NCBI GenBank assembly: GCA_009192285.1
Contig: WBVU01000003.1
Location: 2,387,973-2,451,972 of the forward strand
Origin: Morchella semilibera
Taxonomy: Eukaryota; Ascomycota; Pezizomycetes; Pezizales; Morchellaceae
Reading direction: 5' to 3'
DNA: 64,000 nt
Shown: positions 61,801 to 64,000 of the stretch, one piece after another
Numbering within the stretch: the first letter of the stretch is position 1
How the letters are laid out: the number at the start of each line of letters is the position of its first letter
Program-made: the position numbers and the translations under genes
The notes under the pieces: generated by a model
Seen by the model: only the letters and a program-made list of their open reading frames with translations
Databases searched by the model: none
Told to the model about the DNA's origin: nothing

Positions 61801-62024
61801 AGGGGCGGTGGACTATGTGCCAAGTGAGTTTAACCCTTACGGGGGGAAAAGGGGGGGGGGTTAGTTGAATGGGGAGCGGAGGCTAATTTGTGGAATAGAC
61901 GTGCTCGCACGGCGGACATGATTCGTGTTTAAGAGAATGGTTCTTTGACCATGAGATGGACGCATGTGCGGCGGTAGGGTGCGATCATGAGTGTTTGCCC
62001 AGGACCCAGTCGGTGGGTGCGTAG
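58852..62024 (+). CDS. RTC1: Rtc1/WDR24-like WD40 and RING protein of the SEA (GATOR2) complex
   Basis: Five exons (58852-59003, 59206-59725, 59797-61528, 61591-61823, 61899-62024) encode 920 residues. Rtc1 (WDR24 in animals) is a subunit of the vacuole-associated SEACAT/GATOR2 complex that supports TORC1 amino-acid signalling. WD40 repeats occupy about 60-350 (for example SASQDGTIKLWDLRDKKS and CASGGRDRTVKVWDLYSED). A long low-complexity middle follows. The C-terminus has a conserved helical segment (SPQKLVDQFVDWYCERGDVQ, then YLQLLRRFNLFVPAAAIVK) and a zinc-binding CGRC/CERC/CMIC plus TCSHGGHDSC RING-like domain. Introns are 202, 71, 62 and 75 nt, and each junction restores a conserved codon. 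ATGs at 58852, 58855 and 58864 are in frame; MADTNPF at 58864 resembles the family start, so the true start may be a few codons later. Confidence 0.93.
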
Positions 62025-64000
62025 GTGGTAATTGCCTGTTTTGGCCGCCCTTTGGCATGAGATGGTATCTTGTTTTCATTCTTATTTGTGACAGTGGGGG
62101 GGGGGGGGGGGGTGGCGGCGGTTCGTATTAACATATATTATTCTATACACTTGATTGACAGCGGCGTTAATTCAACGGAGTGGATTATTCTTTTTTTTTC
62201 TTTTCCTGCTTTCTTTTCTCTCTGTAGACAATGTACTGTAGTGTAGTGTAAGTATAAGTGTAGTGTAGTGTAACTTTATGTAGGTTTGTAGAAACGCGAC
62301 CCCATCATATCATTGGAGAGTATCGGAAAGTACATTCACAGCCCATCACTCGCACTAAAATCGCCAAGGCTAATTATTTAAATTTTTTACAATGATAGTT
62401 TTTTTTTTTTGCCAAGAAGCTAGTAGTAGTAAAAAGGCGGTGGTTGGTGGCACAAACAAAAAAAAAGGGTGGCTAGCTGCGTGTGTAGTAGGCAAGGGGC
62501 TACTATTCTACTACCACCACTAGTAAGGTACTGCGTTGCTGGTTGGGTGCTGGCGGTAGCAGCAGCAGTGGTACATAGTAGGGATTAGTCAGCTGCGTAT
62601 GGGAGTAGTTGGAGGTGGGTACTCGGTGATTGAACCTCTGATCATGTATGGGGTTATCCTTTTGTTTTTCATTTTTTTTACTTCTACCATTGAAGACTGT
62701 TGTGTTCGGTTGGAGGTGGTGCATGTTTACTTGCTGGTTTTGTTTATCTTCTATGTTTTTGCAGTCAGTGAACACCCACTCAATAGGTACTGGAAGCTCT
62801 AATTACAGCTGCAGTCTAGTAGGAGGCAAAAGAAAATATGAAAATATGAAAATATCAAAACGGAGTGGGATCACTACCACCGCCACCATAGACGGGACCC
62901 TCTCTACGCACTGATAAGTTAGCGAATCCACCATTTCTTTTCTTTTCTTTCCTTTTTTCTTTTCTCTTCTTTTCTCCTTTCCCCACTTCCGGAATGTTGG
63001 GTGATGGGTGATGAGTGATGGGTAGTGGGTGGTGGGTGATAGGTGATGATGGGTGATGATGGTAACGTACCCGTACCTACGACAGCTGCAGATTAGCAGG
63101 GCACGAAGCACAGCCCACCCATCGATCCGTTCCGTTCCCGGAGCTGTGTATGTCTGCGATCTCACCCCCCCCTACAGAGGCTAGCCGGGATATCCGGCGC
63201 GAGGGGGGGGGGGGACGGCTACAGCGGATGCTCGACACGATGGCGGGTGATAAATGGTGACCGGTCCGTACCTACATGCGATGCGTGGACTCCACATACA
63301 TCGATGTAGATACGTACGTGATGGGTGGGGTAAGCTGATACGATGCAATCTGGTTTCCTTTCCCTTTTTTTTTTTTTGTCTTGTCTTTCCTCAGCATAGT
63401 TCACCCAGCTAGGGTGCCGAGTAAACTACATGTAACGAACCGTCGGTTTTTTATTATTGTTATGCAGAATGGGGTAGACACATTGGATGCCACTTGATGT
63501 AGAACCCTTTTTTTTTTTTTTTTTTTTTTTTGTTTGTTTGGGTGGGTGGGTGGGTACGGGTGATATGTGGTGACTGGTGGTATAAGTGATAGCCGATGAT
63601 GCTATCTCACTGCAGAAAAAAAAAAAAAAGGATCCCAATAATTCCAATAACCATAAAAAAAATAAGAAACAATATGATAACGCAGAGCAGAGAATTGACT
63701 AGAACACCCCCCCCCCCCCGCGCCCCACTCGTACTCCTCTCTGTTAGTCTCGCTAAACAAATTGACTTCCAACGATGGGCAGTACAGTCCTACGAGTACA
63801 TACACGCACAGATGGTCGAGGTAATACACACAGCATACACGATAATCATAAACTCACTCAGCACAAAGTCCGCCAAACAAATTGGTTCCCAACGATGACC
63901 AGTGATGTCGGTGGTGAATGATGATGATACATATTACATGTGTTTACTCCTACGTGCGGTACATACTATCATACGTATCAATACATTCGCGATAGATAAG
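62025..64000. other. Terminal intergenic region
   Basis: No gene is supported. It holds a G run (62096-62112), GTAGTGTAGTGTA repeats (about 62236-62272), GTGATGG-type minisatellite sequence (about 62998-63062), a TTTTT run at 63508-63531, TACATGTA at 63427, and a pair of related 33-bp direct repeats at 63751 and 63871. Confidence 0.55.
63751..63903 (+). repeat. Pair of about 33-bp direct repeats 120 bp apart
   Basis: Copies at 63751-63783 and 63871-63903 share CGCnAAACAAATTG and CCAACGATG. About 28 of 33 positions agree. Confidence 0.55.

Overview
The window looks like nuclear DNA of a filamentous ascomycete. The evidence is short spliceosomal introns (about 50-160 nt, GT..AG, often with a CTAAC-like branch site), fungal-type families (DUF3433/SPRAY-like membrane protein, Rtc1/SEA complex, fungal-style dihydroxy-acid dehydratase, COX4-type cytochrome oxidase subunit) and long intergenic gaps. 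Gene density is low: ten well-supported genes plus one doubtful ORF in 64 kb. The gaps are rich in homopolymers, CT/GA tracts and the palindrome TACATGTA. This fits a large, gene-poor ascomycete genome such as a member of Pezizomycetes, but that placement is inference. I see no rRNA, tRNA, CRISPR or transposase gene.

Layout. 209-1054 (+): small secreted or cell-surface type I membrane protein. 2177-6046 (+): multi-exon DUF3433 membrane protein. 6047-13096: gene desert with large CT microsatellites. 13097-15986 (+): protein with two cyclic-nucleotide-binding domains, an F-box and LRRs. 15987-20165: gap with several hairpin (MITE-like) elements. 20166-22467 (+): class I CPD photolyase, four exons, with a probable mitochondrial leader. 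24354-25301 (-): cytochrome c oxidase subunit IV (COX4/COX5B family), five exons. 27090-28073 (-): His-rich Myb/SANT protein. 28074-36129: 8 kb gap. 36130-36925 (-): second Myb/SANT protein, four exons. 36926-43356: 6.4 kb gap. 43357-44450 (+): third Myb/SANT protein. 47089-50547 (-): dihydroxy-acid dehydratase with at least 12 exons including an 8-nt micro-exon. 53596-54018 (+): doubtful small membrane ORF. 54381-56262 (+): alpha/beta-hydrolase fused to an RNA-triphosphatase-like phosphatase domain. 58852-62024 (+): Rtc1/WDR24-like WD40-RING protein of the SEA/GATOR2 complex.

The genes do not form a pathway. They are mostly housekeeping (respiration, branched-chain amino-acid synthesis, DNA repair, TORC1 nutrient signalling) mixed with regulators. 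The most notable points are three Myb/SANT genes within 17 kb, of which two share a two-module layout; the hydrolase-phosphatase and cNMP-F-box-LRR architectures; the micro-exons; and about 30 exact copies of TACATGTA, all outside coding exons. Exon boundaries were derived by hand from reading frame and family conservation.
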